The translations under genes and the position numbers were made by a program. Of a stretch of DNA of 64,000 bases, positions 1 through 12,439 are shown piece after piece. Below the pieces are notes generated by a model. The model saw only the letters and a list, made by a program, of their open reading frames with translations, had not been told where the DNA came from and made no database searches. This stretch comes from Bradysia coprophila (taxonomy: Eukaryota; Arthropoda; Insecta; Diptera; Sciaridae), in assembly GCF_014529535.1 (NCBI RefSeq), contig NC_050738.1:1302001-1366000 (forward strand), in the 5' to 3' direction. How positions within the stretch are numbered: the first letter of the stretch is position 1; each line of letters opens with the position of its first letter.

Positions 1-529
1 TCTGGTGTATATAGCGCATATTTCAATGGCTTTTCGCTCTCACATATACGTGTTACGTCATCAAAGCATGCTCTTAATGTGTGCTCAGCTTCTTCAGGTC
101 AGGTCTCGTTGTTTATCTGCAGACGGATACGTCACACACTTGTTGATGAAGAAGAGTGCAAACTTTCAAAAAGCTTAAAAAAACGTGAAGCTGAGTCGTC
201 AGAACAGTCAGGGAGAGGAGGTGGAATGAAAGTAAGAAACAAATACGTTGTTTGCATGATTAAAGGTCAAGGTTGTCAAGAGACTGGTATGATATGAATT
301 TGATTGACCAGCCACTTAGGGAAGTTACATTTTGGTTGCGAAGCCCAACCGAAACCATTTGTGTGCCTGAGATTAAATGACTAACGAGGAACCAACGGTA
401 AACGAAACAATAAGAGTCCAGATTCAAAGTATAAAATATTTATTCGACTAATCGCAACGAGTTACAATATCGGGTCCAAGATACATCAGGCTATCCACAA
501 CCTCACGGCACGGATAATCGGTCGATTCC

Positions 530-990
530 TTTGGCTCATGCAATGATTTTCAGCCGTTGTAGTGACGAGGCAAGCGCTCGTATACGTACACGTCTCTTAT
601 ATACAGCCTTATTGCAGTAATGTACTATATTCCAGTACCTTGATGCTTGTTTTAAGACGTAAAGACTTTTCAGCAACTTGCACACTCTGTTCGTTCCATC
701 CTCGTAGCATTGTGGTTGTCGCATTTAAATTTCTTCGGACAATTCTCCAAAGAGTACGGCGGTGGTGACGTCGAATTGTTTGACTTTCAACTTTTCGGCT
801 GCAGCCATTGCAAAAATTGAGAGAGTTGTTGTGAACTTTACGGCAGGGCTCAATGTTTCCTCGTAATCTGCTATATTCCACGCACCTTATAATGTTCGAT
901 TTCACCATTCGGTTTTTCCTTTGATAAACCCAACGGTTGTTTTCGAATTTTCGACCAACTGGCAATTGCACCAGTTCCATTGTCATTTTC
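530..990 (-). mobile_element. Copia-type LTR retroelement fossil (pol fragment)
   Basis: Minus-strand peptides resemble the Ty1/copia reverse transcriptase region, including a block like the family's KSLYGLKQASR motif and an upstream block like its WxxxRK region. The element is a short, broken fragment with several breaks. No LTRs, integrase or gag could be recognised beside it. It looks old, but without a second copy no age can be given. Family assignment rests on motif resemblance only. Confidence 0.6.
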
Positions 991-999
991 CAATTTGTA

Positions 1000-2940
1000 C
1001 ATTCTGATGACTGTGTTACATTGTATCATTTGTGTGTGCTTTTTATTCCGTTATTCATTTTTCACACAAGCGAGTTGACATTCGTTACACCAGAAGGAAA
1101 ATGACGTGAAAATTTCAGTCTATTCCCCGAAGAGCATTTTCGGTAAAAATAGAAGAGTGAGTATCTCATAAAGAGTCAAATCAACTGAATTTTTCCTACA
1201 TAGAGAGACAATGCGAATAATGAAAATCTAAGAGAATGTAAACAGTGGTCGTGTTTTTCGCTACACCGCTTTACGTGTTATAAAGGAAAACGCCTCCCAC
1301 GTTAGTTTGCATAACAATTATTTTTATGCAATTCAGTGAGCGAATTCGATACTTATGCGGCCTGTGTGCAATGTTATTATGAACATATTTTATCTATCTA
1401 GAACGATAATCTCGAGCTTATCTCTCTAGGGAGTTTTTACTTATCTCGATATATCTGTTCTCGACAGATAAAATATGGTATGCACTTATTGCCAGACTGT
1501 TATTTTGACGTGTAGGACATTATTGCCAGAGCCGAAGGCGCCAATCTTGGCAACAGGTACATAATATATATTGTTGCACTAGTGCGATAAATGATTAGCT
1601 GTTTTTACTAAATATTAGAAAGCGATTCTCTACTTTTTTGTGTTGTGAATGACGACCAAAGATGACTAAACCATCGAAAGAGAAAAGCTTGAATTTTCGT
1701 GAAGATATTTTTACAGGAACCCTTGGTTCTTTATGTAAGCTTTACAGCCAAAACAATTAATTTCCGAATAAAGAGGCGCTATGTTATTGCTTTCACTCGT
1801 CGAAGCTTACCGTTTAAGTGCATTGATCTTGCTCAGTAAATTGTTAATTCTGAAGTGAGTCGGTGTATTTAGCATACAAAGTAGAGTAAGGTTATCGTAC
1901 TAGAGAAATTCATGTCCGTAATTCTGGGTGACATTTTCTTTTCAATTTCTAATGCGATAATCACGATACATCGAATATAACATTCGTGAATTTCAATAAA
2001 AATTTAATAAAATTTATATTCTAAACGTGCCTATTAGCCGATAGAGACAATTTAATGGCCCAGACAACAAATAATAACTCGCAAGCGCATAAACACAATG
2101 ATAAAAATTCACTGAACGTCCTTATATTACTTGCTAAAATCTTAACAATATGGTTGGTCGATGAACGCTTCAGTTCTTCAGTCATTAGTAGGTTTAATGG
2201 TATGTATATGCGAGGGGTAGAGACAAAGGCATAAATGTTCTAATCAACAACATTATAACTGCTTGATGGTTAATGAGCCACCTATCCATTTGATAATTTT
2301 TAAGTTTGATAGATTTTCAAGTACACTTATTCGGTTATACCATCGCATCCAACAAGCCTAATGACGTGACCATATAGACAAATAGGTGGAACGTTATTTA
2401 GTGTACACCTTGCAAAAGAGTTCAGTGTAACGAACTGGTTTCGAAAGATTTTAATTCATTGTCGGAAATTTCGGGTCTCTAACATCTGGGGAATAAAGAG
2501 ACAGAAATGTTTAAGTAGACAAGATTTTAAGTAACTTACGGCCAATTTTATCTCAATTTTGCCTTTATAAAGATTGACTGATTAGTAATATTGCATTGTT
2601 TTTCAGTCATCCAAATAAGATCTGATTTGTATTATTATCATAAAGGTATCACTTAGAAAAATCTTGCACTTCGTACGAGGGGAAACTATACGAGCAATCT
2701 TGTCCCACCTATTTGCTATTGGTGACTACTGGCGCACTATTTCCTTCTATTTTCCCACTATTTACTTCTATTTGCTTGCCCACTATTTCCGTCTATTGAG
2801 GCCAATAGCAAATAGCACCTGTCCCAGTATTTGCTTCCTCGACTTGGTATACTGGATTATGACTTCATAAGATATTCTGAGGCCCAGAATATGGGCTATC
2901 AAAAAGATTGTCAGACAAATAGTCTTCCATGATTAAGGGT
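1000..2940. other. Intergenic, no gene seen
   Basis: AT-rich sequence with only short random reading frames. Around 2690-2840 there is a degenerate pyrimidine-rich repeat built on variants of CTATTTGCTATTGG and CACTATTTCC. Nothing else is recognisable. Confidence 0.5.
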
Positions 2941-2943
2941 TAA

Positions 2944-3892
2944 TAGGGGTGTGCGATGGTTCGGGGATCAGGATGGAAGGGGTCCACAAAAAATTCTTAC
3001 CATCCCTAGATGTCAAAAACTGATTTTAAAAATTTTTAAAAATTCATTAACAACTTGTGCAAATTCACTGAAGCTGAATTTGCGACTACTGGTAAAATCT
3101 TATATTTCGACCTCTACCAACAATATGCTGCGAGATATTTTTTGCCCTAATTAGTGTTTTTCTACTAATTAGAGTCCAATAAAACAGAAAATGTTTAAAT
3201 TGGAAACATTTGGCCGAAGCATTATGTTTGGTGTGTCGTCAAAGTTCGCCAACTATGAAAAATTGAGTAAATTTTAAATTTGAAAATTCTATAATCGACA
3301 TAGAAAATTATTGGATTATTGTTCAAATGGGCTTAAATTGTTGGGAATGTTGCCGGCTATCCAAAAAAGAAGAGTTTTTGAAAATCGTCTGTGAAATGCG
3401 TGTGGTGTGAATGTTTGTTTTGCCCAAAATTGAGGAAAAAATCCTCAACGGAGAAAATCGATTATTTTGAAAACGTGTGAAAAGCATTGGTTTTGCCTCA
3501 AATAATTTAATTTAAAGTTTGTGGGCACTTTAGAGTCGAAAAAATTAAAATCCGTCATTTTTTAAACGTTTTCAAAAAATCGATTTTTTCCGTTGAGGAA
3601 TTTTGCCTCAATTTTGGTCCAAACAAACAGTCACACCACACACACATTCACAGACGATTTCCAAAAACTCTTCTTTCTTGGATAGCCGGCAACATTCCCA
3701 ACCATTTAAGCCCATTTGAGCAATAATCGAATAATTTTCTATGTCGATTATAGAATTTTCAGCTTCAGTGAATTTGCGCAAGTTGTTAATGAATTTAAAA
3801 AAAAAATTAAAATCACTTTTTGACATCTAGGGATGGTAAGAATTTTTTGTGGACCCCTTTCATCCTGATCCCCGAACCATCGCTCACCCCTA
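2944..3892. mobile_element. Foldback MITE with long inverted arms, TA-flanked
   Basis: Both ends read GGGGTG(T/A)GCGATGGTTC inward, and each is flanked by TA. The arms run inward for hundreds of bases: the left-arm stretch from 3290 to 3475 is the reverse complement of 3565-3760. The left arm carries about 200 bases (roughly 3084-3285) missing from the right arm. No transposase frame is visible. TA flanks suggest a Tc1/mariner-type non-autonomous element, but a TA duplication alone is weak evidence. Confidence 0.75.
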
Positions 3893-3899
3893 CTGGTTA

Positions 3900-5350
3900 T
3901 TCTCTAATCTTTGCGTTTTCGTTCTTCAAATGAAACAAAACTTCTCTGTATGTAGTGACATATTTCACCAATTTAAGTCGGAAAACCTCTTTAAATAAAA
4001 GAGTTCTATCGACAATGAAGTCGCGGTAACGTTGTTATAACACATGTTATGTTATGTGACTACAAGCTAACAAAATAAACGATGAGCTTTGATCACAGCG
4101 AAAATAGACTCGTATTTTATACCACTCTGATGACACCGGACCCTGGTGAATCAGCTGGTAACACTCATCCACACATTATGTAACAATCCACGACAATTAT
4201 GCAGCTGAACAAATTAATTTGTTACACACAACCATTTCAGCCGATCCGAAGGTCGACAACTAAATTTTTGGATAGAATTTATTAGCAATTTCAATGTAAA
4301 TATTTAAAAAAAAAATTTTTGTTAGCTCGATTTTTTCAATTTGAGAACGGCGGACACCAGCGCTTTATCGATATCTATATACGAAAATGCGTCTTAAATG
4401 AATAAGTTAAATTTTTGGTTGTAGTCTGTACTAATATGTTCAACAGAAAGACACACATTTTGAGGAAGTAGGATGTTCCGAAGTACGAATTTTACTATCC
4501 CTGGACTCTCTTCAAATTTCTTTTTTTCGTTAATTTTGTTTGAAAAGGACGAAAAGAAACTCGAAGTGCAAATCTTTCAAAATTCTCATTGATCGCTTTT
4601 ATCCCGCTCATATTGCCCTAATTACCATCCATAACATCCAAACGGTAACAATTTATTCCGTCTGGGCCCTCACAACGGTCATATGCAATAATGCTTTCAA
4701 CTTTGTAAAAAATACAAAACAAGACATTTCCTCATTGGTTAGAAGAGTCTTATCAACGTACGGCAAGTATATCGATCGTATTTAACATTTTTCGTATCAC
4801 TTGAACAATAATTTCCCACTGTACGGAGATATATTTATGCAGCAATTTTGTGTGTCAATATTTAAATGGTTATATTGCTGAGGCAGTTAGTCTGCAATCA
4901 GCCATCAGCGTGCGTATAAGTCGATATCAATTGAATGGAATTATCAACAACGAAAAAAAAGTTACAAAGTAAAACGTGCACGGCGAATATAATGTTTCTG
5001 CGTAGTGAATTTTCGTTACAATTTTTTTTTTCTGTTTGAATATCCGTTGAATTGAAACAGTCAATTAACGTTTAATGACCATACGCGATTGTGTTAATCT
5101 TACAATTTCACAAAAAAATTAAATAAAAAAATCGGCGTGTTGACGATCTCATTTCGGTACAATCAATAAAACGTCGATTAACAAATCCTTAACTGAAAGT
5201 GTTAATTGTACCGAAAGAGTGTGAATCCGCATCAATAAATTTACCGAATTACCGAATTCAAAACGGTTGTGCATTTTTATATTAATCCGAAATTATATTC
5301 ATCGGTTGGTTCACCAAAATAAACAGTTGACAACATTCTCAATAAGCTCA
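3900..5350. other. Intergenic and 5' region of the sulfatase gene, no gene seen
   Basis: No convincing gene was found. A plus-strand frame at 4540-4785 is open but has no recognisable family. The part after about 4860 is probably promoter and 5' UTR of the downstream sulfatase, since it runs into that gene's first ATG without another gene between. A short (TTG)n run lies at about 5478. Confidence 0.4.
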
Positions 5351-5357
5351 TCGAATC

Positions 5358-8300
5358 ATGACAAAACTGGGTAAAAATTTCTATATTTAGTTCAGTAACG
5401 ACAACGACAATAAATTTTTTTAAATAAATAAAATTTTATTGAATTATTGGCATCAATACAATGTTGACTGCTACTGTTGTTGTTGTTGTTTACACACAAC
5501 ATTGTGAACCTGAAAAATTGCAAACACTTTATCCACTTTGCATATCAATTTCAATTACCCACTTTGGCATCTAATACATCGAATACTTTGCAGCAGCAAT
5601 TATCTTTGCATTTGGTTTCGTTCAATCATTGATTCAATTAACTGAAACCGTTGCTGATCAAGAATTTCAACGACCAAACGTAATATTTATACTTGCAGAC
5701 GATTTGGTAAGAGTGAATATAATAAACAACAAAATAGAGAAATTCAAATTCAATTTACTTGAGATTATGTACGATGAGTGATTGTATGTACACTGATACG
5801 ATTTATTACTCTAATTTTATGTGACAATGTCACGTATAGGGCTGGAACGATGTTGGATTTCATGGTTCGGTATGTGACAAATTAATTTCATGTTTTCAAT
5901 ACGGATTTACACAATAAATTTTGGTGTTAATATACGGTTGCAGGCGCAAATACCCACACCAAATTTAGACGCACTGGCTTATTCTGGTTTGATATTGAAT
6001 AACTATTATGTTACACCAATATGCACTCCGAGTCGATCTGCATTGATGACTGGAAAATATCCGATTCATACAGGTAATGGAGAGATGCATACAGTTTGAG
6101 CCGTTTTTCATTTCTCTCATTTCGTTTTACCTAACATCAAAATTGGAACAATTTTTTGGTTTTGTTTACATAACAAATTGTTATTCAAATCGATGGCAAC
6201 AAAATGTAATTTCTTTCTCTTCATGTAACCAAATTAGGAATGCAACATACGGTACTCTATGCGGCTGAACCAAGAGGATTGAGTTTGGATGAGAAAATTT
6301 TGCCCGAATATTTGAAGGACTTGGGGTGAGATAAGAAATTTTCTCAATTACTTGATGCGTTTGCGTATAAAATCTTTTACTTGCGTCGCAAACCGTAATT
6401 TTCATGTTTCAAGCACGGGATAACTCGGGATAAAAAGGAAAAGTCTTGTTTCCGTATGTTTATTGACCTCGGCTACGCCTCGGATCAACAAAATTCACAC
6501 TAAAGCTCTACTATTAATCTATCCCTAGTCATGTCGTGATTATGATTAGGGCCTCGAATCAAAGTAGTGCTTGAAACATGAAAAGTACGGTTGTCGATGC
6601 ATAAACCCTCTAATGGTACATTACGTTCTTGTTTGGAGATTTTTATCTTGCCGAGAGGGAGCCGAAGGCAAGGGCTACCATACCTCTTGGGAAAATAAAA
6701 ATCTACAAACAATTATGTACTTGCCAAGCCCTGCGAAAATTAAAATTATCGCAAGCAAAATCCTATTACAAACAACAAACGTGCCGTCATTTTTAACGAT
6801 TAAATCTGTTACTTCTATTGTTTAAAGTATAACTTAGCCTTTGATGCAAAATTGTTTACTTAATTCGTTTTAACATACAATTTGCTTACATAAGAGAACG
6901 CAATCCACGACATCATCGTCTTATTTTTACCGTCTTTATTGATAACAGATGACCTTTAACTTTATGCAGATAATTAGTGAATTTTCATATGATTTATAAG
7001 CCTCTATTGGCTAACACTATTACGGACTTTGCCAATTACAATTATAATGACATGAATTCTGCAAGACTGCCACGCTATTAGCTGAATAGCACAAAATGCG
7101 TTATGGCTATAGCGATCCCAATTCCTCTATCTCGACTGCAATGAAACTCAACTGACATGATTTTAAAGATTTTCATGTAACTCTTCTGAATTTTAGTCGA
7201 AGCAACGCGCTTTAAGCATGAGTGGTACTCTAAATATAGTACTGAAACTAGACAGCGCATCAAACAAATTTTGGAATTGTAAAAAAATCTGGAAAAGTTT
7301 TGATACCAAATAGTACTCTATTTGGCAGAGCTGTCACTCGAGGTGCGTTGGTCAAAGTCAAAAGTCAAACCGTTTTGGTGATGACACGTCAGACACGGTG
7401 GTGCGATGGCTAGAACACTCGACTGATAATCGAGTGGTCCCAGCTCGATCACACATGGTTACAAAGTAATTTTATTTTCAAATTTCAATTCAGTTTCGAG
7501 TCATTTTCACCCAAACAAACATTGCCGATATCCTCAGCCTCAAATGCCACCCAATCGTTAATTCACTACATTTTTTGACAAAGAAGTTTCTTCGATCTTT
7601 ATATGAAATTCGTATTATTAGCGACAGCGCGCTATTTTGTTTTTCGAATTCAGTCGAATTTCCTTGGAATTCAGTGTATTTCGAAACAAATTTTATTTAC
7701 GTCGGTTCCATCGGTCTACAGTATCAACAGTTATAATGTTGAAATACCTTAATCGTTGAATATAATGGATAATGGACAGACTTCCGTCATCTAACCTTTC
7801 TCGATGATTCTGTTCAGTTCGTCTTGCCTTGTTAAAGGTCAGTTCCACTATAGCATTTTTGAATTTTCATATTTTTGACCACCGACACTTCAGAGAGTTA
7901 CAAAAAAAGTTAATGAAACTGTTAAATGTTGAACTTGATTTCATTACAGAAAGTTTATGTAACGAGGTTGAATTGAATCATTAAATGATTAAGCCGAGGG
8001 GTCACATACGTCTCCGTTAAGTGTATTGCACATTCAACATTTACCTACGTTGCATTCACAAGAATTCGTTTGTTCTTTCGTAAAATTCCGTGGTAACTGT
8101 AACGTAGGTAACCGTGGATTGAGGATCATTTAGTCAACCAATTGTGTCGCCCAATTATTTAAGCGTCAGTCTCTTCCAATGAAAGTGTAAAACAGGTATG
8201 GTCTATTGTCCGCCCGGAGGACATACAAATTTGATTTTCGTGCTTAAACGCACTCATTTTCATATTATTTTGACATAAAATGAGAGTGCGTTTAAGACGA

Positions 8301-10251
8301 ATTCGCCGATCGACCATACCTGTTCTGGACTTTCATTGGTCTCTTCGACCTATCAACAATTCAAATGACAACTCGTCTCTCTTTCAGGTACTCGAATCAT
8401 ATCGTTGGAAAATGGCACCTGGGTACGTAATATTTAACCTTTTATAAATGGCAAACACGACAAGATATCAACCAAAAACCATTTCTAAATCTGTTACTTC
8501 TTTTGCTGGAATTATTGCTTAGTGTTTGATACACACATTTTGAACACAAACTTAAAAGAAAACATTTTGCTCACTGCTAATTTCTGTCAGAGTCCTCGAT
8601 AGCCGTTTCTGAACGGCTAATCGGAAGTCTCTTAAAACTGATAAAAATGAAGTCCAGTTTCCCAGACTGTAAAATTTGAATGATTTTTTGGAACAGGGCA
8701 CTTCAGGAGAGAATACACACCTCTGTTTCGTGGATTCGATTCGCATGTTGGTTACTGGACAGGCCATCACGACTATTTCGACCACACAGCTGATGAGAAA
8801 CCATCTTGGGGTCTTGACATTCGAAGGGGTAGAAAATCGCATTTTGATCTTTTTTTTTTGCAAAAATTTTATGAATCACAATTTCACAATAGGTCTAGAT
8901 GTGGCCTACGATCTTCATGGTGCCTATACGACTGATATAATAGCTAGGGAATCAGTAAAGATCATTCAGAATCACAATGCATCGAAACCATTATTCCTAT
9001 ACATGGCTCACGCAGCGGTACATTCAGGCAATCCGTATAATCCCCTACCAGCACCAGACGAAGCCGTTGCAAAGATGTCGCACATTGGCAATTATAATCG
9101 GCGCAAATTTGCGGCTATGAGTATGAATGATTAGTGAGAGTGAAGACTTCACTTTGAATGTTTCGAAACATGTTTTCAGTGTCCATTCTTGATGAGTCTG
9201 TCGGTGCCGTTGTAACAGCGTTGCGAAAACAGAATATGCTTCAAAATTCGATAATTATATTCAGTACAGACAATGGAGGCCCGGCTGAAGGTTTCAATTT
9301 GAATGCCGCATCGAATTGGCCATTAAGAGGTGTCAAGAACACATTGTGGGAAGGTGGAATCAGAGGGGCTGCAATGATTTGGAGTCCATTAATTGAGAAA
9401 ACGAGCCGAATTGCCAATCAAACAATGCATATAACAGATTGGCTACCGACAATTATTTCGGCTGTTGGTGGTGATCTGAGGTACAGCGAATCTTTTTCTT
9501 TTTAATTTCGCACAAAATATTAAGGCTCGCTCTTACCTCTTACTTTCCAGTAACTTGAAGTCTAACATCGACGGCATTGACATTTGGAACGCACTATCCA
9601 CTGATGGCACATCAGACCGTACTGAAATTTTGCACAACATTGATGACTTGTATGGAAATGCAGCAGTTACTCAAGGAGACTGGAAAGTGATGAAAGGAAC
9701 TACGTATCAAGGCAAGTGGGATAATTGGTATGGTCCAGCCGGATCGCGAGACATTCGAGATTATGATCTGAGAGCAGTATCTGACTGTCCAGCTGGCAAA
9801 GCATTGAACGACATGAGATTACTACCTAACGAGGCGAAGATCATGTAAGTTCCATGAAGTTGTTGTACGATTAAGATGACGATTTGACGAATTCAATTTG
9901 TTGAACAGCGAAATGAGGAAGAACGCAATCGTTAATTGTTCGAAAGGTGGTTTTCAAAACAAGCGAACCGATGACTGCTTGCCATTACTGAGACCTTGCC
10001 TGTTCAACATCGCAGAAGATCCGTGTGAAATGTTCAATTTAGCTGAAAGGTTCGATGGTGTAAAATTACGTTGAAATGGTTCAAGAACCCAATCGATTCG
10101 TTGCAGATATCCAAACATTTTGAATACAATGCTGCAACTACTGAATAAATACAACTCTACAGCCGTACCGCCAGCAAATCTGGATCTTGATCCTAGAGGA
10201 GATCCGAGAAGGTGGGGCAATGTGTGGACAAATTTTGGAGACTACGAATAG
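5358..10251 (+). CDS. Arylsulfatase B-like, secreted/lysosomal
   Basis: Predicted to remove sulfate esters, in the arylsulfatase B family from 4-sulfated N-acetylgalactosamine of dermatan/chondroitin sulfate, in the lysosome or outside the cell. Twelve exons: 5358-5370, 5594-5706, 5840-5869, 5944-6073, 6238-6325, 8388-8422, 8697-8828, 8893-9120, 9180-9480, 9551-9844, 9909-10049, 10107-10251; 1650 nt, 549 residues, all in phase. The start was chosen because the 13-nt first exon splices to give a signal peptide ([13 protein letters not shown]). Sulfatase landmarks: metal-binding DD at 40-41, the CTPSR motif at 79-83 whose Cys becomes formylglycine, GKWHLG at 132-137, and TDNGG at 286-290. Length is normal for the family. 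A poly(A) signal lies at 10389-10394. Intron 5 (2.06 kb) holds repeats; the exon 11 donor is a weak GTTCGA. Insects have several paralogues, so the exact substrate is uncertain. Confidence 0.93.
6405..6600. repeat. Dispersed repeat, family of CTCGGCTTCGCCTCGGATC
   Basis: The stretch with TTTATTGACCTCGGCTACGC and AAAATTCACAC recurs at 31920-31995 (same strand) and at 32655-32860 (opposite strand). The copies share flanking blocks such as GAAAAGTACGGTT. It lies in intron 5 of the sulfatase gene. No terminal repeats or coding capacity were identified. Confidence 0.6.
7393..7465 (+). repeat. tRNA-like sequence (Ile GAT anticodon), probably a SINE head or tRNA relic
   Basis: A perfect 5-bp anticodon stem CTCGA/TCGAG closes the 7-base loop CTGATAA, which would read anticodon GAT (isoleucine). 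A B-box-like AGCTCGATCAC follows at tRNA spacing, and a weak A-box-like block precedes it. The acceptor and T stems do not pair properly, so it is not a working tRNA gene. It sits inside intron 5 of the sulfatase gene. Confidence 0.5.
8170..8345. mobile_element. 164-bp MITE with CCAATGAAAG termini and 6-bp target duplication
   Basis: The element spans 8176-8339. Its ends are inverted repeats: CCAATGAAAGT then ACAGGTATGGTC on the left, and GACCATACCTGT then CTTTCATTGG on the right. Perfect TCTCTT duplications flank it (8170-8175 and 8340-8345). An inner inverted pair (cttaaacgcactc) makes the whole element foldable. No coding capacity. Related copies lie near 62.7-62.9 kb. It lies near the 3' end of intron 5 of the sulfatase gene. 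Confidence 0.85.
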
Positions 10252-11213
10252 TAATAGTTGTGGCGAAGTTGTGCAGCCATCAAATAGCCAAATTTTTTAG
10301 TGAATGTTGCTGAAAATGATCTCCAATCGAATTTTTTTTACGTTTCAAGGAAGACTTTGTAACCACAAATTATTTTCGCGAAGAATTGAATAAAGTTGAC
10401 CTCTGAGCTATGCTCGAAATACGTTTATCCGTGTCAGCGAGATTGTTCTAGTCGGATTATCCATCCGACTAGCTACACACACTTTGTTCACTCCTATTGC
10501 ACCAAGCACGAAGTTATGTAAATTAGCGTTGCGCCATTGCAACGACTTTCGTATTTGGGATGATTGAAAGGATATGATCAGTGTAAGCGTCACCTCGGTC
10601 AATGCTCCCTTTAGAAAGCATTGACTAGGTTCAATCTTTGATTGTAAGTATTTTCAACAGATCGATGCAAAATCTATTACTTCATCAGATTTAACAAATC
10701 ACTGCAAGCCAAACACCACAAAGACGTTATCGGAATCACCATAACAACTTTCTATAGGTCGGCATTTCGGAACGAAGGGGTTTTCAGTCCTTCGGATTGA
10801 AGAAACGTTTCGTTATTGAGAATTCTAACTCAAGAACCACAGTTCTTCGACAGGATAAAAACCACCAACTTTCATCTCTGTCGATTGCAGACCATATTGG
10901 CAATTAACAGAACAGTTCTATCGGAGCGGAAAAGTTGAATCACCAAAAGATACAAAATGTACAACAGACAGTGGTGGACTGGTGGACACAAAATGCGCAA
11001 CCGTGATTTACATGTATAGAAGGCAATATCATTTCTAGAAAATTATTCAAAAAATTGCGCCCATTCGGGTGGATCATTGGTGTAGTACTTTCTCGATATG
11101 TCAAAGTATCAAGCCATTCAAAACCTTCAAAACACATTCGTGACAAACTCTCGTGGCTTTCGTTTGTTGACAATTTTTCCGTTCAAAATAAAATCAGAAA
11201 CTTGCATAAAATA

Positions 11214-11933
11214 ATGAGTGAAACGACCACCAAGCCGGGCGAAGTTGTAATGCCCGGTGACACAGTTGACATTAACAAAGATTTGTTCAAGAACAAACGC
11301 ATCATACTCGGTCCGGGACTTCGAAATGTTGACGATCAAGTGATTGCTTGTAAGCCGGGGATTTTACGCACCAAAAATCAAACATTCTGGGTGGACAGCT
11401 ATCAGAAGCGATACATTCCGTGTCGCGGTGAAACGGTCATTGGAACGGTGACGCAGAAAGCCGGCGACATTTATCGGGTGGACATTGGTGCTAGTGAACC
11501 GGCCTGTTTGCCGTATCTCGCATTCGAAGGTGCAACGAAAAAGAATCGACCGGACGTGAATGTGGGTGATTTAGTGTTTGCCAAATTGTTGAACGCGAGC
11601 AAAGACTACGAATCGGAATTGATCTGTGTGAATTCGTACGGTCAAAAGCATAAACTGGGAGCACTGACCGGCGGTTTCGTGTTTAACTGTAGCATAAATC
11701 TGGTGAGGAGATTGCTGAACGAAAATGGGAATGTGCTTCGAGCTATTCAGAAAGAGATTCAAGTTCCGTTGGAGATTGTTATCGGAATGAACGGTCGAGT
11801 GTGGATAAATGGGAAGAATCCCAGAGACATCATTGCTGTGGCGAACGCTATTTTAGCAGCCGAAGACATATCCGAAGAAGAAGTTGCAGAGATGGTGCAC
11901 AGAGTCGGTGGTTATTTTACGGGAATTAAGTGA
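11214..11933 (+). CDS. Rrp40: Exosome complex component RRP40 (EXOSC3)
   Basis: Cap subunit of the RNA exosome, which degrades and trims RNA 3' to 5' in nucleus and cytoplasm; RRP40 binds RNA over the central channel. The single-exon frame gives 239 residues, close to the family length. The start chosen is the first ATG of the conserved part; the reading frame is open further upstream, but that part has no family likeness. Visible parts: the N-terminal PGD block (residues about 17-40), an S1 domain at roughly 75-150 containing GDIYRVDIG, and a KH domain with the family signature GMNGRVWI near residue 192. No intron is needed, unlike most neighbours. A poly(A) signal AATAAA lies at 11957-11962, only 24 bases past the stop. 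Confidence 0.95.
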   Translation: MSETTTKPGEVVMPGDTVDINKDLFKNKRIILGPGLRNVDDQVIACKPGILRTKNQTFWVDSYQKRYIPCRGETVIGTVTQKAGDIYRVDIGASEPACLPYLAFEGATKKNRPDVNVGDLVFAKLLNASKDYESELICVNSYGQKHKLGALTGGFVFNCSINLVRRLLNENGNVLRAIQKEIQVPLEIVIGMNGRVWINGKNPRDIIAVANAILAAEDISEEEVAEMVHRVGGYFTGIK

Positions 11934-12077
11934 GTGTTTGTACGATTCATTAGAGAAATAAATTGGTCAATCAATCAACGGTTGTCGCTTTTGTTATGGC
12001 GCTGGAGAAAATATTAATCAAATTCCCATCAGACTTCATAGACCTCCTTTGATGAGAGTAGAGCCTCCTCATTTAAG

Positions 12078-12433
12078 GGAGAATGACAAGGTGTTCGTGA
12101 AATTTTTATTTAACTTCTGACACATTTCTCTCAATAGCCTCAATAAGAACAACACACACTCTACGAATAATAGCGGCAGAGTCGAAATTTTGCTTGATTT
12201 TTGCAAGTAGTTCCAGGTGGTACCTGTGGTCCAATCGAAAAGTGATGTATGGAAGGTGCCCCTTATTTTTGATAATGTACAAGTCGTCCATACATCATTT
12301 TGTCCAAAAACTTCAAATTTAGCCGATATAATTTTGGGTCATTTTGACTCTGCCGCTATTATCCGTAGAGTGTGTGTTGTTCGTATTGAGGCTATTTAGC
12401 CTTACCTCTATCGTATAACATTTGTCACTCTCC
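12078..12433. mobile_element. Foldback MITE
   Basis: Outer ends GGGAGAATGACAA and TTGTCACTCTCC are inverted. The inner arms at about 12130-12190 and 12345-12405 are nearly perfect inverted copies containing AACACACACTCTACG. A further inner pair (AAGTGATGTATGGA) continues the fold. No coding sequence or clear target duplication is visible. Confidence 0.75.
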
Positions 12434-12439
12434 ATGCCT

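Noticed and set aside
4540-4785. Plus-strand 81-codon frame
   Set aside because: No recognisable domain or gene context; probably chance or a decayed repeat.
7393-7465. Functional tRNA-Ile gene
   Set aside because: Acceptor and T stems do not pair and the variable loop spacing is wrong; kept only as a tRNA-like repeat.
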